64,000 nt of DNA from Phaeobacter sp. 11ANDIMAR09 (GCF_001294455.1 NZ_LIKT01000019.1:1-64000); one strand, 5' to 3'. Positions 43,285 through 53,060 are shown, counted from the stretch's first letter. Notes: generated by a model from the letters alone, not told the origin. Program-made: numbers and translations.

Positions 43285-44082
43285 GTGAGGGGTGCAAGCG
43301 ACGGAAAGTCTGTGGCGGATGCGCCAGTTTCAGCTGTGTTGCTGGAACGGGGCGGCTACCGGGCCCGGCTCGCTCAGACTGCGCAGGATCTTTTACAGGC
43401 GCAGCAGTTGCGGGGGCGTTGCTTTCGGACAGAGGTTCGGGACCAAGACCCCTATGATGCGGCCTGCCTGAATGTCTTGATCGAATCGCAGGCCAGCGGG
43501 GATCTGGTTGGCTGTTTCCGGTTGATGGTGCTGGAGAGTGGTCAGGCGATCGCTGAGAGCTACTCTGCTCAATTTTACGATTTGTCGCGGCTTTCAAAAT
43601 TTCCAGAGCGGATGATGGAGCTGGGTCGCTTTTGCATTGATCCTGGTGTTCAGGATGCGGATATTCTGCGCCTGGCTTGGGCTGCGGTCACAGACATGGT
43701 CGACCAGCAATCTGTTGCCCTGCTGTTTGGCTGTTCGTCTTTTGCCGGAACCACCCCCGAGACCTATACCGAGGCCTTCGCTTTGTTGCAGCGCCGCCAT
43801 TTGGCGCCTGACCGCTGGCGCCCGGGTCACGCAGCGCGCGAGACCCGCTGCTTTGACGCTCTTCTGCACGACCGCGCCGAAGGGCAGAAACCGGATCTGA
43901 AACTGGCCCAGGCGCAGCTGCCCCCCTTGCTGCGCAGCTATCTGACAATGGGGGGCTGGGTGAGCGACCATGTTGTGATCGACGCGGATCTCAACACCTG
44001 CCATGTTTTCACCGGTCTCGAAGTCAAGGCAATTCCGGCAACGCGCAAACGGCTCCTGCGGAGCGCTGCGCAACAGTCCTGA
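43285..44082 (+). CDS. OlsB-like N-acyltransferase (GNAT fold)
   Basis: Proteins of this type transfer a 3-hydroxyacyl group from ACP to ornithine in ornithine-lipid synthesis. The 265-residue protein has the family LRGRCFRTEVRDQDPYD and MELGRFCIDPG, then LLFGCSSFAGTTPETYTEAF. The start is a GTG at 43285, because GGAGGGC precedes it by a good distance, rather than the upstream GTG at 43237. An OlsA-type second acyltransferase is not seen nearby, so ornithine lipid is likely but not shown. Confidence 0.85.
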   Translation: MRGASDGKSVADAPVSAVLLERGGYRARLAQTAQDLLQAQQLRGRCFRTEVRDQDPYDAACLNVLIESQASGDLVGCFRLMVLESGQAIAESYSAQFYDLSRLSKFPERMMELGRFCIDPGVQDADILRLAWAAVTDMVDQQSVALLFGCSSFAGTTPETYTEAFALLQRRHLAPDRWRPGHAARETRCFDALLHDRAEGQKPDLKLAQAQLPPLLRSYLTMGGWVSDHVVIDADLNTCHVFTGLEVKAIPATRKRLLRSAAQQS

Positions 44083-44120
44083 GCGTTGACCTTACCGCCT
44101 GCGCGGTTTAGCTGGCTCCT

Positions 44121-45950
44121 ATGGCACGTATTCCTCTTTTGCAGATGACCGGGATCTCCCTCACCTTTGGTGGCGATCCCATCTTTTCAGATCTCGATCT
44201 GGTGGTTCAACCCGGCGACCGGGTCGCGCTTGTTGGGCGCAATGGATCGGGAAAATCCACCCTTATGAAGGTGATGGCGGGGCTTGTTGAAGCTGATACC
44301 GGCAGCCTGGTGGTACCTTCGGGGCGCTCGGTTGGCTATATGGAGCAGGATCCGCAGATGACCGGATTTGCGACCTTGGGCGATTTTGCAGCAAGTGAAC
44401 TGGACCCGGGCGAGCTCTATAAGGTGGAACGCGCCGGTGAGGGGCTGAAATTCGACCCCGATCGGCCTGTGGCAACAGCTTCGGGCGGTGAGCGGAGGCG
44501 GGCGGCCCTGGCCAAGCTGATGGCGGAAGCCCCTGACCTGATGTTGCTGGACGAGCCGACCAACCACCTGGATATCGAGGCAATCACCTGGCTGGAATCC
44601 GAGCTGAAATCCACGCGGGCCGCCTTTGTGTTGATTTCACACGACCGGGCCTTTTTGCGGGCGCTGACACGGGCCACTCTTTGGGTAGATCGCGGGCAAG
44701 TGCGCCGCCAGGAAAAAGGCTTTGAAGGCTTCGAAGCCTGGCGGGACAAAATCTGGGAAGAGGAAGACCAGCAACGCCACAAACTCAATCGTCTGATCAA
44801 AAGCGAAAGCCGGTGGGCGGTTGAGGGCATCTCGGCCCGACGCAAGCGCAACATGGGCCGCGTGCGCGCTCTGCATGAGCTGAAAGACCAACGTGCCAGC
44901 CAGATCAAGCGCCAGGGAGCGGCAGAACTGGCCCTGGAGGCGGGACCAAAATCCGGTCGCAAGGTGATCGAGGTCGAGGGGCTGAGCAAGACCTATGGCG
45001 ACAAGCGAATTGTGCAAGATTTTTCCCTGAAGGTTCAACGCAGTGACCGGGTGGCCTTTGTCGGTCCTAACGGCGCGGGCAAGACCACATTGCTGAAGCT
45101 GATGCTGGGGCAGGTCGCGCCGGATGCCGGATCCGTCAAGCTGGGAACCAATCTGGAAATCGCGCTCTTTGACCAGACACGTGACCAGCTGGATCCAGAT
45201 GCCAGCCTCTGGGAGAACCTGACATCTGACCCCTTGCTGGGGATTTCTGGCAAGGCGGATCAGGTCATGGTGCGGGGCAACCCCAAGCATGTTGTTGGCT
45301 ATCTCAAGGAGTTTCTGTTTGACGAGAGTCAGGCCCGTGCGCCTGTCAGATCCCTGTCTGGGGGCGAGAAGGCGCGGCTGCTCTTGGCCCGGCTAATGGC
45401 GCGACAAAGCAACCTTCTGGTGCTGGATGAACCGACCAATGATCTGGATGTGGAAACCCTGGACCTGTTGCAGGAACTGCTGGATTCTTACGATGGTACC
45501 GTATTGCTGGTGAGCCATGATCGGGACTTTTTGGACCGGGTTGCCACCACAACCATCGCCATGGAGGGCGATGGCAAGGTGACTGCCTATGCAGGGGGCT
45601 GGAGTGACTATATCAGTCAACGGGGCGATTTTCCTGGGATAGGAACTTCGGAAAAACCGTCTAAAAACAAATCGCAAAAGGCCAAGTCTAAGGCAGCGGC
45701 ATCAGGTGATGTGGCGGGCAAGGAAAAGCTGAGTTTCAAGGAGAAGCATCGCTTGGAGGCCTTGCCTGCTGACATTGAGCGGCTGGAGCAAGAGATTGCC
45801 AAGCTGCAGGACCTGATGGCTGACCCGGAGCTTTTCACCCGCGAGCCGGTTAAGTTCAAAAAGGCCACAGAAGCCTTGGTCGAGCGGCAGGAAAAGCTGG
45901 CTGCGGCAGAGGAGGAATGGCTGGAGCTGGAAGAAAAGGCCGAAGGGTGA
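44121..45950 (+). CDS. ABC-F family ATPase
   Basis: The 609-residue protein has two ATPase domains and no membrane part. Walker A motifs are LVGRNGSGKST and VGPNGAGKTT; signatures are SGGERRRAAL and SLSGGEKARLL; Walker B motifs are LMLLDEPTNHLD and LLVLDEPTNDLD. A charged linker follows the first domain, and a Lys/Glu-rich coiled tail (LERLEQEIAKLQDLM) ends it, as in Uup/EttA types that act on ribosomes. A terminator follows at 46101. Confidence 0.93.
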   Translation: MARIPLLQMTGISLTFGGDPIFSDLDLVVQPGDRVALVGRNGSGKSTLMKVMAGLVEADTGSLVVPSGRSVGYMEQDPQMTGFATLGDFAASELDPGELYKVERAGEGLKFDPDRPVATASGGERRRAALAKLMAEAPDLMLLDEPTNHLDIEAITWLESELKSTRAAFVLISHDRAFLRALTRATLWVDRGQVRRQEKGFEGFEAWRDKIWEEEDQQRHKLNRLIKSESRWAVEGISARRKRNMGRVRALHELKDQRASQIKRQGAAELALEAGPKSGRKVIEVEGLSKTYGDKRIVQDFSLKVQRSDRVAFVGPNGAGKTTLLKLMLGQVAPDAGSVKLGTNLEIALFDQTRDQLDPDASLWENLTSDPLLGISGKADQVMVRGNPKHVVGYLKEFLFDESQARAPVRSLSGGEKARLLLARLMARQSNLLVLDEPTNDLDVETLDLLQELLDSYDGTVLLVSHDRDFLDRVATTTIAMEGDGKVTAYAGGWSDYISQRGDFPGIGTSEKPSKNKSQKAKSKAAASGDVAGKEKLSFKEKHRLEALPADIERLEQEIAKLQDLMADPELFTREPVKFKKATEALVERQEKLAAAEEEWLELEEKAEG

Positions 45951-46100
45951 CTGAGTCCACTCTTCGTTAACAAATGGTTATTGGCCACTGTTCATCTAAG
46001 GGCCCGGTACCTTTGGTATAGGGATGGCTCAGACCGAAGCAAAGCTGTGACGGGAAAACTGCCGGGCTATGTAGGCGGAAGTATAGGGTGAAACAGCAAA

Positions 46101-46134
46101 TAGGCGCAGGGCTCAACGCTCTGCGCCTATTTTC
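46101..46134 (+). terminator. Intrinsic terminator downstream of the ABC-F gene
   Basis: TAGGCGCAG (46101-46109) pairs with CTGCGCCTA (46121-46129), followed by TTTTC. The stem lies 150 bp after the ABC-F stop and about 35 bp before the SDR stop on the other strand, so it may serve either gene. Confidence 0.75.
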
Positions 46135-46169
46135 ATTCGGCATTGAAAAGGGCAAAGCCAGCGGAGGCT

Positions 46170-46925
46170 TTAACGCATGCGCAGGGCACCGTCGATGCGG
46201 ATGACTTCGCCGTTGAGATAGCCCGCCTCGGCGATGAAACCCGCCAGTTGGCCATATTCAGCTGGATCGCCCAAGCGTGCAGGATTGGGCACATCTGCGG
46301 CCAATTGCTGCTGCACCTCTTCGGGCAGGCCTGCCAACATCGGCGTCATGAAAATACCCGGAGCAATGGTCATCACCCGGATCCCGCTAGAGGCCAGATC
46401 ACGGGCCATGGGCAGGCACATGCCAACAACGCCGCCTTTGGAAGCGGCATAGGCGGCCTGACCCTTTTGCCCATCAAAGGCCGCAATCGAGGCCGTATTG
46501 ATGATGACACCACGTGCGCCGTCGGATTCGGGTTCATTCTTGGCGATTTCAAGGGCGGCCAAACGCGCCACATTGAACGTGCCTACCAGGTTGATGTCGA
46601 TGGTGCGTTGGTAGGCGTCCAGCGGGTGGGCACCATCGCGCCCAATGGTTTTAATTCCATAGGCGATCCCGGCGCAGTTCACACAGGCAGAAATGCGGCC
46701 CATCTTTTCGACGGCATAGGCGATGGCGGCAGTTACCGACGCCTCATCTGTCACATCGGTCTGCACAAAATGGCCGCCGATCTCTGCAGCGATCAATGGG
46801 CCGCGTTCCGCGTCGCGATCCAGGATGGTGACGGCTGCGCCGTTATCGGCAAAATGGCGTGCGGTAGCCTCGCCAAGGCCGGAGGCGCCGCCAGTGATGA
46901 TGGCGCAGGTCTGTGCAAGTTTCAT
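46170..46925 (-). CDS. SDR-family NAD(P)-dependent oxidoreductase (3-hydroxyacyl-CoA dehydrogenase type)
   Basis: The 251-residue protein has the glycine-rich IITGGASGLGEATARHF, the NAG equivalent VNCAGIAYG, the catalytic Ser in IINTASIAAF and Tyr/Lys in AAYAASKGG. The sequence pattern resembles HSD17B10-like 3-hydroxyacyl-CoA dehydrogenases of fatty-acid and steroid degradation. A palindrome 23 bp ahead of the ATG suggests a regulator of the TetR/FadR type, with no regulator gene nearby. Confidence 0.87.
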   Translation of the reverse strand: MKLAQTCAIITGGASGLGEATARHFADNGAAVTILDRDAERGPLIAAEIGGHFVQTDVTDEASVTAAIAYAVEKMGRISACVNCAGIAYGIKTIGRDGAHPLDAYQRTIDINLVGTFNVARLAALEIAKNEPESDGARGVIINTASIAAFDGQKGQAAYAASKGGVVGMCLPMARDLASSGIRVMTIAPGIFMTPMLAGLPEEVQQQLAADVPNPARLGDPAEYGQLAGFIAEAGYLNGEVIRIDGALRMR

Positions 46926-46947
46926 GAGCAGTGCTCCTTCGGGTATC

Positions 46948-46961
46948 TGAACATTTGTTCA
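46948..46961. promoter_or_regulatory. Candidate operator upstream of the SDR gene
   Basis: TGAACA (46948-46953), TT, TGTTCA (46956-46961): a perfect 6+6 palindrome with a 2-bp centre, 23 bp upstream of the SDR start and downstream of its likely promoter. Typical of fatty-acid or aromatic-acid regulator sites, but the regulator is unknown. Confidence 0.45.
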
Positions 46962-46987
46962 ATAACTACCAGATGGAGCGCTTCTGT

Positions 46988-47935
46988 CTAGCACGACGTG
47001 GCGCTCATCAGTTTTCTGTCCCAGCGCGCCAGCGGAGAGAGCAGTCGCCCCAAGGGTGGCCACAGGACCCAGGTGCCGCCCAATTGCGACAGCTGCGCGC
47101 CGGTGCCCAGTTTGAACCGCGCAAGTCCCGGCGCCTCCTCGGTATTGATAAGGCCCAGATCCAATTGCTGGCAGCCCTTGGCCGCGAGCCAGGTCATGGC
47201 CTCCCACATCAACAGGTTATGAGCCGAAAGTGACTTTCCAGCCGGTGTTGCATGGGCAATGTGGTAGGTGGCCCCCTGACCGTGGCGCAGGATCAGGATT
47301 GCGGCAACGGGTGTGGCTCCGTCAAAGGCCTGAAAAAGTTTCGCCTTTCCTTTGTTTGCTTTTGCATAGGCTAGGGTCAAAGCAACGGGCCAACTGCGGT
47401 AGCCGCGGCGGTTCTGCTGGGCTTGATCTGCGGCAAAGAGCCAGTGGTTTTGGTCCAAAGCCATGTTTTGCCGACTGACTCGCAGACCGCTTGAACGGGC
47501 ACGGTTCAGCCGGTTGCGCCATTTCTGACGCAGGGCGGCAGAGCGCTGCTCACTGGAATTGCTCAGGTCCAGTAGGGCCACATAGCTCGGGCTAACCAGC
47601 GGCAAGGCACCAATATCGACAAGTTCTGGGCAGGGGTGCTCTGGCGATAGAATTATCGGGGTGCGGTGGAGCCCATTGGCGCGCAGCGCCTCTACTAGCC
47701 GGGAGGGCTGCGGCATGGGCGCACGATTGATCATAGCAAGCCTCAGCCCAGCTGCCAGGCGTCGGGTGGTGACGAGGGTGTCGTGAAGCTCTGGCAGAGG
47801 GGTGGGGGCTTGGGCCAAAGCCGTCATGGCACGTTGGAACTCAACAGATTGTGCCAGCGTCACCGGGCGGGAGGGGCGCCTGTGCAGTTGCTGTGCTGGC
47901 TTGCTGTGTGCGGCGGGAGAGGGGAAATCCAACAT
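46988..47935 (-). CDS. FemAB-like GNAT-fold acyltransferase
   Basis: The 315-residue protein has a positively charged N-terminus and central LRQKWRNRLNRARSSGLRVS, typical of the FemAB/GNAT-like group of acyl transferases. Further on are VALTLAYAKANKGKAKLFQA and ATYHIAHATPAGKSLSAHNL. It may transfer an acyl or aminoacyl group to a cell-envelope acceptor. Substrate unknown. The ATG at 47933-47935 is chosen over a TTG five codons earlier. Confidence 0.72.
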   Translation of the reverse strand: MLDFPSPAAHSKPAQQLHRRPSRPVTLAQSVEFQRAMTALAQAPTPLPELHDTLVTTRRLAAGLRLAMINRAPMPQPSRLVEALRANGLHRTPIILSPEHPCPELVDIGALPLVSPSYVALLDLSNSSEQRSAALRQKWRNRLNRARSSGLRVSRQNMALDQNHWLFAADQAQQNRRGYRSWPVALTLAYAKANKGKAKLFQAFDGATPVAAILILRHGQGATYHIAHATPAGKSLSAHNLLMWEAMTWLAAKGCQQLDLGLINTEEAPGLARFKLGTGAQLSQLGGTWVLWPPLGRLLSPLARWDRKLMSATSC

Positions 47936-47962
47936 GGGTCTATTTACCAATCAGAAACCTAA

Positions 47963-48118
47963 ATGAGGGTTAATGAAAGAATGAAAAAACAGTTTCAGAT
48001 TCTGGGCCGGATTGCGCCAAATCCAAAGCTGACTGTTTCAGCAGCTTTCGCATTGGCCTCTATCTTATCCGTTCCGGTTTTTATTGTGTTGAGCTTGGCG
48101 GACTGGCTGTTTTTGTGA
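47963..48118 (+). CDS. Small single-pass membrane protein
   Basis: A 51-codon frame (ATG at 47963; alternative ATG at 47981 with GAGGG upstream gives 45 residues) encodes KKQFQILGRIAPNPKLTV and then a hydrophobic helix (FALASILSVPVFIVLSLADW). It is a plausible membrane peptide. Its stop codon lies inside the first hairpin of the dispersed element at 48115. I do not recognise a family. Confidence 0.5.
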   Translation: MRVNERMKKQFQILGRIAPNPKLTVSAAFALASILSVPVFIVLSLADWLFL

Positions 48119-48245
48119 GGCTCTGCCTCACACTCCGGGATATTTTGGGCCAAATGAAGGAGAAAGCGTATCTTTTACATTTCATTTGGCCCTAAGTATC
48201 CTGGGGGTGAGCCCCCCAAGGGGCGAGGGGGCAAAGCCCCCTCAA
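48115..48245 (+). repeat. Dispersed intergenic element, copy A (three hairpins)
   Basis: Copy A folds into three hairpins. The first is GTGAGGC-TCT-GCCTCAC (48115-48131). The second is GGGCCAAATGAA (48147-48158) with TTCATTTGGCCC (48181-48192). The third is GAGGGGGC-AAA-GCCCCCTC (48225-48243). It lies between the small membrane protein and tyrS. Copy B at 50953 keeps all three stems. Confidence 0.85.
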
Positions 48246-48322
48246 TGCAAGATCGACAGCTCAATTTTCGAAGGCCCTCAGACCGAACAGCAGGCTTTAG
48301 GTTATGGAAGTGGTACTATTCT

Positions 48323-49579
48323 TTAGGTTTCTAGCTGAACCAAGGCATGTCGCTTTTTTCCCGCGCTGAGCTTTATTGGGCTTAAAAGCGCGGTGGCGTC
48401 GATCATAAGCCCAGCGTCATTAAGTGGTTTGTCATCCAGCTTGGCCCCGTTTTCATTGATCAGACGCTTGGCATCTTTTCCCGATTTGGCAAGTCCGGAT
48501 TTCACAATCAGCTGAACGATAGAAATGCCATCGCCAAGCTCGGCGCTCGTTAGGGTCAAGGTCGGAAGGTCGTCGCCAATGCCGCCCTTTTCAAAGACTT
48601 CGCGCGCGGTGGCTTCAGCGGCGGCTGCAGCCTCGGCACCGTGAAGCAGCTTGGTTACTTCATTTGCGAGGATGACCTTGGCGGCATTGACTTCGGAGCC
48701 AGCAAGGGCGCCAAGTCGCTCGCACTCATCCACAGGCAGCTCGGTATAGAGTTTCAGGAAACGACCAACGTCCGCATCGGTGGTGTTGCGCCAGAATTGC
48801 CAGAACTCGTAGGGGCTGCGCATATCGGCATTGAGCCAGACGGCGCCATCCTGGCTCTTGCCCATCTTTTTGCCATCAGAGGTGGTCAGCAGCGGGGAGG
48901 TCAGCCCATAGATTGAATTGTCCAGCACGCGGCGGGTTAGGTCGATACCGTTGACGATATTTCCCCATTGGTCCGAACCCCCCATCTGCAGGATACAGCC
49001 GTAGCGGCGATTGAGCTCGAGAAAGTCATAAGCCTGCAGAATCATATAGTTGAATTCGAGGAAGCTCAGGCTTTGCTCGCGATCAAGGCGCGACTTAACG
49101 CTTTCAAATGCCAACATCCGGTTGACCGAGAAATGGCGGCCAATGTCGCGCAGGAATTCGAGATAGTTGAGATCATCCAGCCATTCAGCATTGTTTAGCA
49201 TCAAAGCCTTGTTGGGCGCTTCGCTGTCGTAGTCGATATAGGCCGAGAACACCTTTTTGATCCCGGCGATGTTTTCATTGATTGCAGCATCATCCAGCAG
49301 CGGGCGTTCATCGGCGCGGAAGGAGGGGTCACCCACTTTGGTGGTGCCGCCCCCCATGAGGGTGATCGGCTGGTGGCCGGTTTTCTGGAACCATCGCAGC
49401 ATCATGATCTGAATGAGAGACCCCACATGCAGCGATTTTGCAGTGGCGTCAAAGCCGATATAGGCGGGTTTAACACCCTGCATCAGGGCCTCATCCAGGC
49501 CTTGATAATCGGTGCAGTCAGCAAGGAACCCGCGTTCCATCATGACAGCGACGAAGTCCGATTTTGGGTGGTAGGTCAT
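48323..49579 (-). CDS. tyrS: Tyrosyl-tRNA synthetase
   Basis: A class I synthetase that charges tRNA-Tyr. The 418-residue protein has the HIGH-type [13 protein letters not shown], the tyrosine-specific [18 protein letters not shown], and the KMSKS-type [15 protein letters not shown], with an S4 RNA-binding domain at the end ([20 protein letters not shown]). The ATG at 49577-49579 is normal for the family; upstream frame is open but not conserved-looking. Confidence 0.95.
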   Translation of the reverse strand: MTYHPKSDFVAVMMERGFLADCTDYQGLDEALMQGVKPAYIGFDATAKSLHVGSLIQIMMLRWFQKTGHQPITLMGGGTTKVGDPSFRADERPLLDDAAINENIAGIKKVFSAYIDYDSEAPNKALMLNNAEWLDDLNYLEFLRDIGRHFSVNRMLAFESVKSRLDREQSLSFLEFNYMILQAYDFLELNRRYGCILQMGGSDQWGNIVNGIDLTRRVLDNSIYGLTSPLLTTSDGKKMGKSQDGAVWLNADMRSPYEFWQFWRNTTDADVGRFLKLYTELPVDECERLGALAGSEVNAAKVILANEVTKLLHGAEAAAAAEATAREVFEKGGIGDDLPTLTLTSAELGDGISIVQLIVKSGLAKSGKDAKRLINENGAKLDDKPLNDAGLMIDATALLSPIKLSAGKKRHALVQLET

Positions 49580-49770
49580 AACATGCCTCGGCTTTTGGTT
49601 TGCGACCTGCTGTATAAGGTGCAAATGGTCCACATGGAACCTGTTTTGCCGACAAAAATGCACCAGTTTCCTGCAGTGGCGGCGGCTGCTATTCAGGCGC
49701 AAAGACACTGAGGGCTTCGAAGCGCGTATCGCATTTCATGGCGGCTCTCACACTGAAAACGGGACATCAG

Positions 49771-50883
49771 ATGAGCAAGGCAATTGCAAAGACCGGATTT
49801 CTGCGTGCAATGGGCGCAATGAGTGGCACATCTCTGGATGGGGTGGATGTTGCTGTGCTTGAGACTGACGGCGTCGAGATCGCAGGCTTTGGTCGCTGCG
49901 GATACCACCCCTATTCCGAGGCGGAACAGGAGGTCTTGCGTGCTGGTCTTGGGCATTGGCATGGCAAGGAAGTGGTTGCTGCATCTGAAGTGGTTGAAGC
50001 GGCGCATATCTCCGCACTTTCAGGAACCGAAGGCATCGATCTGATTGGGTTTCATGGTCAGACTCTGGCTCATGCACCGCGCCTGCAGGGGACGCTACAA
50101 GTGGGAGATGGCGCGACCTTGGCTGAGGCGTTGAAGCTGCCGGTTGTTTGGGATTTCCGCAGTGATGATGTGGCAATGGGGGGGGAAGGCGCGCCCCTGG
50201 CGCCGTTCTTTCATTTTGCCTGTGCCAAATACATCAAAGCAACGGGACCGATCTGTTTTTTGAATCTCGGTGGGGTGGGCAATATCACCTTTGTTGATCC
50301 GCGCTACGATAGCCCCGAGGAACCAGGGGCGTTGCTGGCTTTTGACACTGGCCCGGCGAATGCTCCAGTCAATGACCTTTTGCAGGCTCGGCTGGGTCTG
50401 GGCTTTGACGAGGATGGTCGCGTGGCCAGCAGCGGAGAAGTTGAGACTGGGGCGCTGGAGCTTTTCTTGGCTGAACCCTATTTTTCTCGACTGCCACCCA
50501 AGTCTCTGGATAGGAACGATTTCTCAGAGATGATTGGGCTTGTGAAAGAGCTGAATGACGCAGATGCTGCAGCCACTCTTACGGCAATGTGTGCAGCTTC
50601 GGTCGTTCAGGGGATGGAGCACTGTCCGCAAAACCCATCGGCGGTTTTGGTCACAGGAGGGGGGCGGCACAATCCTGTGTTGATGCAGATGCTGACCGTT
50701 TCATTGGATTGCCCGGTTAAAAAGGTTGAAGAGGTTGGACTGGATGGTGACATGTTGGAAGCCCAGGCTTTTGCTTACCTCGCCGTACGAGTGGCCCGGG
50801 GCTTGCCAACCTCCTGTCCGGGCACAACAGGCGTCAGTGCTTGTGTTGGCGGGGGCGTGGTGAGTGTGCCAGGTGTTCGTTGA
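49771..50883 (+). CDS. anmK: Anhydro-N-acetylmuramic acid kinase
   Basis: AnmK phosphorylates and opens 1,6-anhydro-MurNAc in peptidoglycan recycling. The 370-residue protein has the N-terminal [44 protein letters not shown] and [14 protein letters not shown], and [17 protein letters not shown] near the end. The ATG at 49771 is chosen from family alignment; an ATG at 49738 is in frame. It is divergent from tyrS. Confidence 0.92.
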   Translation: MSKAIAKTGFLRAMGAMSGTSLDGVDVAVLETDGVEIAGFGRCGYHPYSEAEQEVLRAGLGHWHGKEVVAASEVVEAAHISALSGTEGIDLIGFHGQTLAHAPRLQGTLQVGDGATLAEALKLPVVWDFRSDDVAMGGEGAPLAPFFHFACAKYIKATGPICFLNLGGVGNITFVDPRYDSPEEPGALLAFDTGPANAPVNDLLQARLGLGFDEDGRVASSGEVETGALELFLAEPYFSRLPPKSLDRNDFSEMIGLVKELNDADAAATLTAMCAASVVQGMEHCPQNPSAVLVTGGGRHNPVLMQMLTVSLDCPVKKVEEVGLDGDMLEAQAFAYLAVRVARGLPTSCPGTTGVSACVGGGVVSVPGVR

Positions 50884-50952
50884 AACGCTGCAGAATTGAG
50901 CCATTTGAAGATGCGAACCGTCCCGGCATGATTAAAGAAGGGGATAGCTGAT

Positions 50953-51072
50953 GCGAGGCTCTGCCTCGCGCTCCGGGATATTTTTGGCCAAATGAATAGG
51001 ACGCCTCGTTTTCATTTGGCCAGAAGTATCCTGGGGGTGAGCGTCGAAGGCGCGAGGGGGCAAAGCCCCCTT
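50953..51072 (+). repeat. Dispersed intergenic element, copy B (three hairpins)
   Basis: The same three hairpins as copy A: GCGAGGC-TCT-GCCTCGC (50953-50969), GGCCAAATGAA (50986-50996) with TTCATTTGGCC (51011-51021), and AGGGGGC-AAA-GCCCCCT (51055-51071). The first stem differs from copy A at one pair (C-G here for T-A there), which keeps pairing. The loops differ in sequence and length. Confidence 0.85.
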
Positions 51073-51168
51073 TCTTGAGAGGCATGATAGAACTCGAAGA
51101 CTGTTGGAGCGATGAAGGGTTTTGAAGCGCCAGGCCTTTTGGTTTGAATGCGGTTTGGTCAGAGGGGT

Positions 51169-51588
51169 TTAAGCAACCGGAATGTTAAATGAGGGGGCGG
51201 CCAGCTCAAACCCTTCGAACTGGAAACCGGGTGAGACGGTGCAGCTAACCAATGTGTAGTCTCCGGTGCTGCGGGCGGCTTGCCATTGACCCTCGGGGAC
51301 GATTATCTGTGGCTCACCGGCTGTCAGGTCCGGGGTTAATAGGTGCTCTCTGGCCGGGCCGTCATCGCTTTCCGAGATTGACAGGATCAAGGGCGCGCCG
51401 GCTTGGTAGAGCCAGATTTCAGCTGCATCGACGCGATGCCAATGGCTGGTCTCCCCCCTGCGCAACAGAAAGTAGATGCAGGTGCCGCTGGGGCGGCCCT
51501 TATTCTGCGCCACCCAGGTCTGGCGATACCAACCGCCTTCGGGGTGGGGGGAGAGTTGCAGTTTTGTAATGATTTCATCCGCAGTCAT
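51169..51588 (-). CDS. Cupin protein of the DUF985/YML079 type
   Basis: The 139-residue protein matches the DUF985 cupin pattern: LSPHPEGGWYRQTW, GTCIYFLLRRGETSHWHRVD, EIWLYQAGAPL, VPEGQWQAARSTGDYTLV and SPGFQFEGFELA. These form a small beta-barrel dimer of unknown ligand. It is divergent from selO. Confidence 0.87.
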   Translation of the reverse strand: MTADEIITKLQLSPHPEGGWYRQTWVAQNKGRPSGTCIYFLLRRGETSHWHRVDAAEIWLYQAGAPLILSISESDDGPAREHLLTPDLTAGEPQIIVPEGQWQAARSTGDYTLVSCTVSPGFQFEGFELAAPSFNIPVA

Positions 51589-51641
51589 CGCGATGGCACC
51601 TTCACGCTGGTATTCTTTTGTCTAGGACATATCTTGGGGCC

Positions 51642-53060
51642 ATGGTTTTGCACATCCCCTTTGATAACTCTTATGCCCAGTTGGGTTCCGGTTTCTTTAC
51701 CAAACAGTCGCCTGAACCGGCGATTGCACCCAGTCTTATCGCTTTCAACCTCCCCCTGGCCGACCTGTTGCAAGTGACAGGAAATGATCGCGCGGAGATG
51801 GCAGAGGTCTTTTCTGGCAAGCAGATTCCGGCAGGGGCAGACCCTTTGGCACAGGCCTATGCGGGCCATCAATTCGGCAATTTCAATCCGCAGTTAGGCG
51901 ATGGGCGCGCGCTTTTGTTGGGAGAGGTCCTCGGCCGTGATGGCAAGCGATATGACATTCAGCTCAAAGGTTCGGGACGTACGCCTTACTCGCGTCAGGG
52001 AGATGGGAAGGCCTGGTTGGGGCCGGTCTTGCGGGAATATGTGATCTCGGAAGCGATGCATGCCCTGGGGGTTCCCACCACGCGGACCTTGGCTGCTGTT
52101 GCAACGGGTGAGACAGTCTGGCGCGAGGGCGGTTTGCCGGGAGCAGTTCTTACGCGGGTTGCCTCCAGTCACTTGCGGGTTGGCACATTTCAGTATTTTG
52201 CAGCCCGCGGTGAGACCGAGGCGCTGAAGAAGCTCACCGCCTATGCGATCCAACGCCACTACCCGCAGGCGCGGGGCGCATTGGAGCTGTTGCGCGCGGT
52301 GCGGGATGCCCAGGCGGGCTTGATTGCGGCCTGGATGTCGGTCGGCTTTATTCATGGCGTCATGAATACTGACAACTGCAGTATTTCAGGCGAGACAATT
52401 GACTATGGGCCCTGTGCTTTCATGGATCAGTATCGTGCCGACCAAGTGTTTTCCTCCATCGATCGCATGGGACGTTATGCCTTTGCAAACCAACCAAAGA
52501 TTGCGGTTTGGAATCTGGCTCAGCTGGCCACGGCTTTGATCCAGCAATTGGACAATCCGCAAGAGGCCGTGGAGGAAGCTACGGCAATTATTCACGCCAT
52601 GCCCTCTTTGATCGAGGTGGAATGGCTGCGCCTGTTCCGCCGTAAGATCGGATTGGAAACCATTGCGACGGGCGATCTGGAGCTCATTTCGGATCTACTG
52701 CAGGTGATGTCCGAGGGTGAGGCGGATTTTACCAATATCTTCCGCGCTTTGGCGGAGGGGACTGCGGTGGAGCAATTCAAGGACCCAACGGGCTTTGAAG
52801 CCTGGCAGAGCCGCTGGATGAAGCGGCGTCAGGTTGAGCAGAACGCTGAGGCGATCATGCAGGCTAGCAATCCGGTCTATATTCCCCGCAACCACAAGAT
52901 TGAAGAGATGATTGGCACTGCAGTTGCTGGTGATTTCACCCTCTTTGAGCGGATGGGGCAGGTGTTGCAAACCCCCTATGTCGAACAGGACGGAGCCGAG
53001 GATTTGCGGCGCCCACCAGAGCCCAATGAGGTTGTCAGGGCAACCTTTTGTGGCACATAG
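51642..53060 (+). CDS. selO: SelO/YdiU protein adenylyltransferase
   Basis: SelO is a pseudokinase that transfers AMP to proteins, linked to redox stress. The 472-residue protein has LYAQAYAGHQFGNFNPQLGD-type segments (AGHQFGNFNPQLGDGR), GSGRTPYSRQGDGKAWLGP with the Lys, VPTTRTLAAVATGE, and the catalytic loop HGVMNTDNCSISGETIDYGP. It ends in FCGT, where eukaryotic homologues have a C-terminal selenocysteine. The start is an ATG at 51642. Confidence 0.93.
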   Translation: MVLHIPFDNSYAQLGSGFFTKQSPEPAIAPSLIAFNLPLADLLQVTGNDRAEMAEVFSGKQIPAGADPLAQAYAGHQFGNFNPQLGDGRALLLGEVLGRDGKRYDIQLKGSGRTPYSRQGDGKAWLGPVLREYVISEAMHALGVPTTRTLAAVATGETVWREGGLPGAVLTRVASSHLRVGTFQYFAARGETEALKKLTAYAIQRHYPQARGALELLRAVRDAQAGLIAAWMSVGFIHGVMNTDNCSISGETIDYGPCAFMDQYRADQVFSSIDRMGRYAFANQPKIAVWNLAQLATALIQQLDNPQEAVEEATAIIHAMPSLIEVEWLRLFRRKIGLETIATGDLELISDLLQVMSEGEADFTNIFRALAEGTAVEQFKDPTGFEAWQSRWMKRRQVEQNAEAIMQASNPVYIPRNHKIEEMIGTAVAGDFTLFERMGQVLQTPYVEQDGAEDLRRPPEPNEVVRATFCGT

